The notes beneath the pieces are model-generated. The model saw nothing but the letters and a program-made list of their open reading frames with translations, did not search any database and was not told the origin of the DNA. A DNA stretch of 64,000 nt from Paramecium sonneborni. Taxonomy: Eukaryota; Ciliophora; Oligohymenophorea; Peniculida; Parameciidae. The stretch covers positions 5,137 to 69,136 of the forward strand of contig CAJJDN010000171.1 in assembly GCA_905182985.1 (NCBI GenBank). Reading direction: 5' to 3'. The stretch's first letter is position 1. Every line of letters starts with the position of its first letter. The translations under genes and the position numbers were made by a program. This document shows positions 62,751 to 64,000 of the stretch, piece by piece.

Positions 62751-64000
62751 TTTATTTAATATTAAATATAATCAAATAAAAAAACATATGCCAATTCTCC
62801 TATCGAAAATATCACTTATTTCTAATAAACAACATTTGCTAATTTAACTTTATTCTTCTAATTATTTCATTGATTCTTTTAAATTGCAAAAACAATAATC
62901 GACTTAATGATAAGCATTTTAATTAATTATCCAATAACTTAATTGAACAATTTTATGTTGAACATACATTTTTCTTTTGTTTAATCAAGTAATTAAAGGA
63001 TTGCTTAAATCGGGAGTCAATATACATGAAATCCTTTTTCAAGCTCTAATATCAAAAGAAAATTAGTGTTGATTGTTTTAGATTGAAAATAGAGTGTATT
63101 TAATATAAAGAAAAGAAAAGTTTGTTAATTTAGATTATTAAGTATAAAATTGCTTTGTAATTCTAATTTAAGATTATTGCTTATGATGATGGTACATTAA
63201 GTTTTATTACATAAATATTTATTTTTAAATAAAACTGCAAATCCTTCTTACCCNACATTTGTATTATTTCTTTTATTCTTAATTGTCTTTAATAAATTAG
63301 TTAATTCATCAATTATTTATCTAGTATCAGGTTTCTTATAAAGTAAATCTTAAATTGTTTCACCTGTTCGATTGGACAATTACATATGTATCTTACTAGT
63401 ATTATTTTTATCATTAATCATTTCTACCAATGCAAATTTCAGTCTCTTTTTCAATTATCTAAATTTCGTATCTATCTCAATCCAATCAAATATATCCAAC
63501 ATTTTATCTTAACTATGAGTAATAATTGTTATATTATCACTCTTTCTCCTTTATATGTCTCTTTAATCAATCCTTTACTTCCATTACCTAAGTGAATCAA
63601 GTACTTGATTTTATAACTAATTTAGTATATAGTATTCTCTTTCTTATACTGTTTCAAATTGTTAAACTCGATTTAATGATATTCTTAATTATTATATTAA
63701 TACCCTAATTCTTATGCTACTCTATTTAACTCTTTAATTACGATTTCATTTTTATCGAAACATTAACTGCATAAGTATTCTATTTTTTCAGCAAATAGAT
63801 TCATGCAAAATTCATCATTGTAAAACTCACAATGCCTTCGTTTTGGTGCATTTATTTCTAATTATGATATTGTTTATTTTCTGCTTGCATGAGCAGATGA
63901 ATTTATTGCTGTACTAATTTAACTCTATGCAAAACTGTTTGATCTCTTTAGTATTTTTTATACTGGATATCTTTATAATTGTCTTCTAAATTGATGCTAT
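61934..64000. repeat. direct duplication around the N at 63254, running off the window
   Basis: 61934-62679 equals 63255-64000, offset 1321, with the N at 63254; the left copy continues to 63253, so the right copy should extend beyond the window. It repeats the 5' part of the ankyrin gene. Same pattern as the other contig overlaps. Confidence 0.88.
62751..63253. other. region upstream of the ankyrin gene
   Basis: 500 bp of AT-rich DNA up to the N. No gene supported; it probably includes the promoter of the ankyrin gene. Confidence 0.45.

Overview
The window is macronuclear-type DNA from a ciliate, almost certainly Paramecium or a close relative. Real genes are open only if TAA and TAG are read as glutamine and TGA is the sole stop. 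Introns are tiny GT...AG elements of about 20 to 32 nt. Intergenic gaps are often under 150 bp, the sequence is very AT-rich, and an intact eukaryotic 5S rRNA gene is present. With the standard code every gene shatters into short fragments.

Assembly structure: five single N characters (3006, 7990, 36914, 52640, 63254) each sit between two identical direct copies of about 1.1-1.3 kb (the last one runs off the window). The natural reading is contig ends that overlap but were not merged, so genes seen twice there (zinc-binding/coiled-coil protein, MSNL protein, RanBP2 zinc finger, coiled-coil protein, part of the ankyrin protein) are single genes. Six genes need a one-base correction in an A or T run to stay in frame.

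Layout: 1-6.5 kb is gene-poor with relic-like reading frames. 6.5-18.2 kb is mostly minus strand: a zinc-binding/coiled-coil protein, RSPH9 (plus strand), a small protein, two neighbouring DENN-domain proteins, a diglycine-tailed ubiquitin-like protein and a TPH-domain axonemal protein. 18.3-23 kb is plus strand: a cyclic-nucleotide-type channel with a degenerate pore, a hypothetical protein, an HP1-like chromodomain protein and an alpha/beta hydrolase, followed by 5S rRNA. 23.9-34.8 kb holds a second ubiquitin-like protein, a CFAP77-like protein, an RBBP4/MSI1-like WD40 protein, an HTH protein, a 977-residue protein with an acylation-type N-terminus, and a Myb protein with a polyglutamine tail. 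34.8-43.6 kb is sparse, with a second HTH protein, a decayed inverted copy of the CFAP77 3' region and an acid-ceramidase/NAAA-type hydrolase. 43.6-62.8 kb is dense again: a Ulp1-type protease, an EF-hand/helical-repeat giant, a GRDTY-motif protein, a membrane RING protein, a RanBP2 zinc finger, coiled-coil proteins, a DHHC palmitoyltransferase, an AGC kinase and an ankyrin protein.

Themes, as inference only: cilia (RSPH9, TPH protein, CFAP77-like, GRDTY protein), chromatin (HP1-like, RBBP4-like, Myb), Ubl modification (two Ubls, Ulp1-type protease, RING) and membrane acylation (three MGxC N-termini plus a DHHC enzyme). They are scattered and convergent or divergent, so they do not form an operon-like system. 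No CRISPR array, tRNA, telomere or intact transposon was seen.
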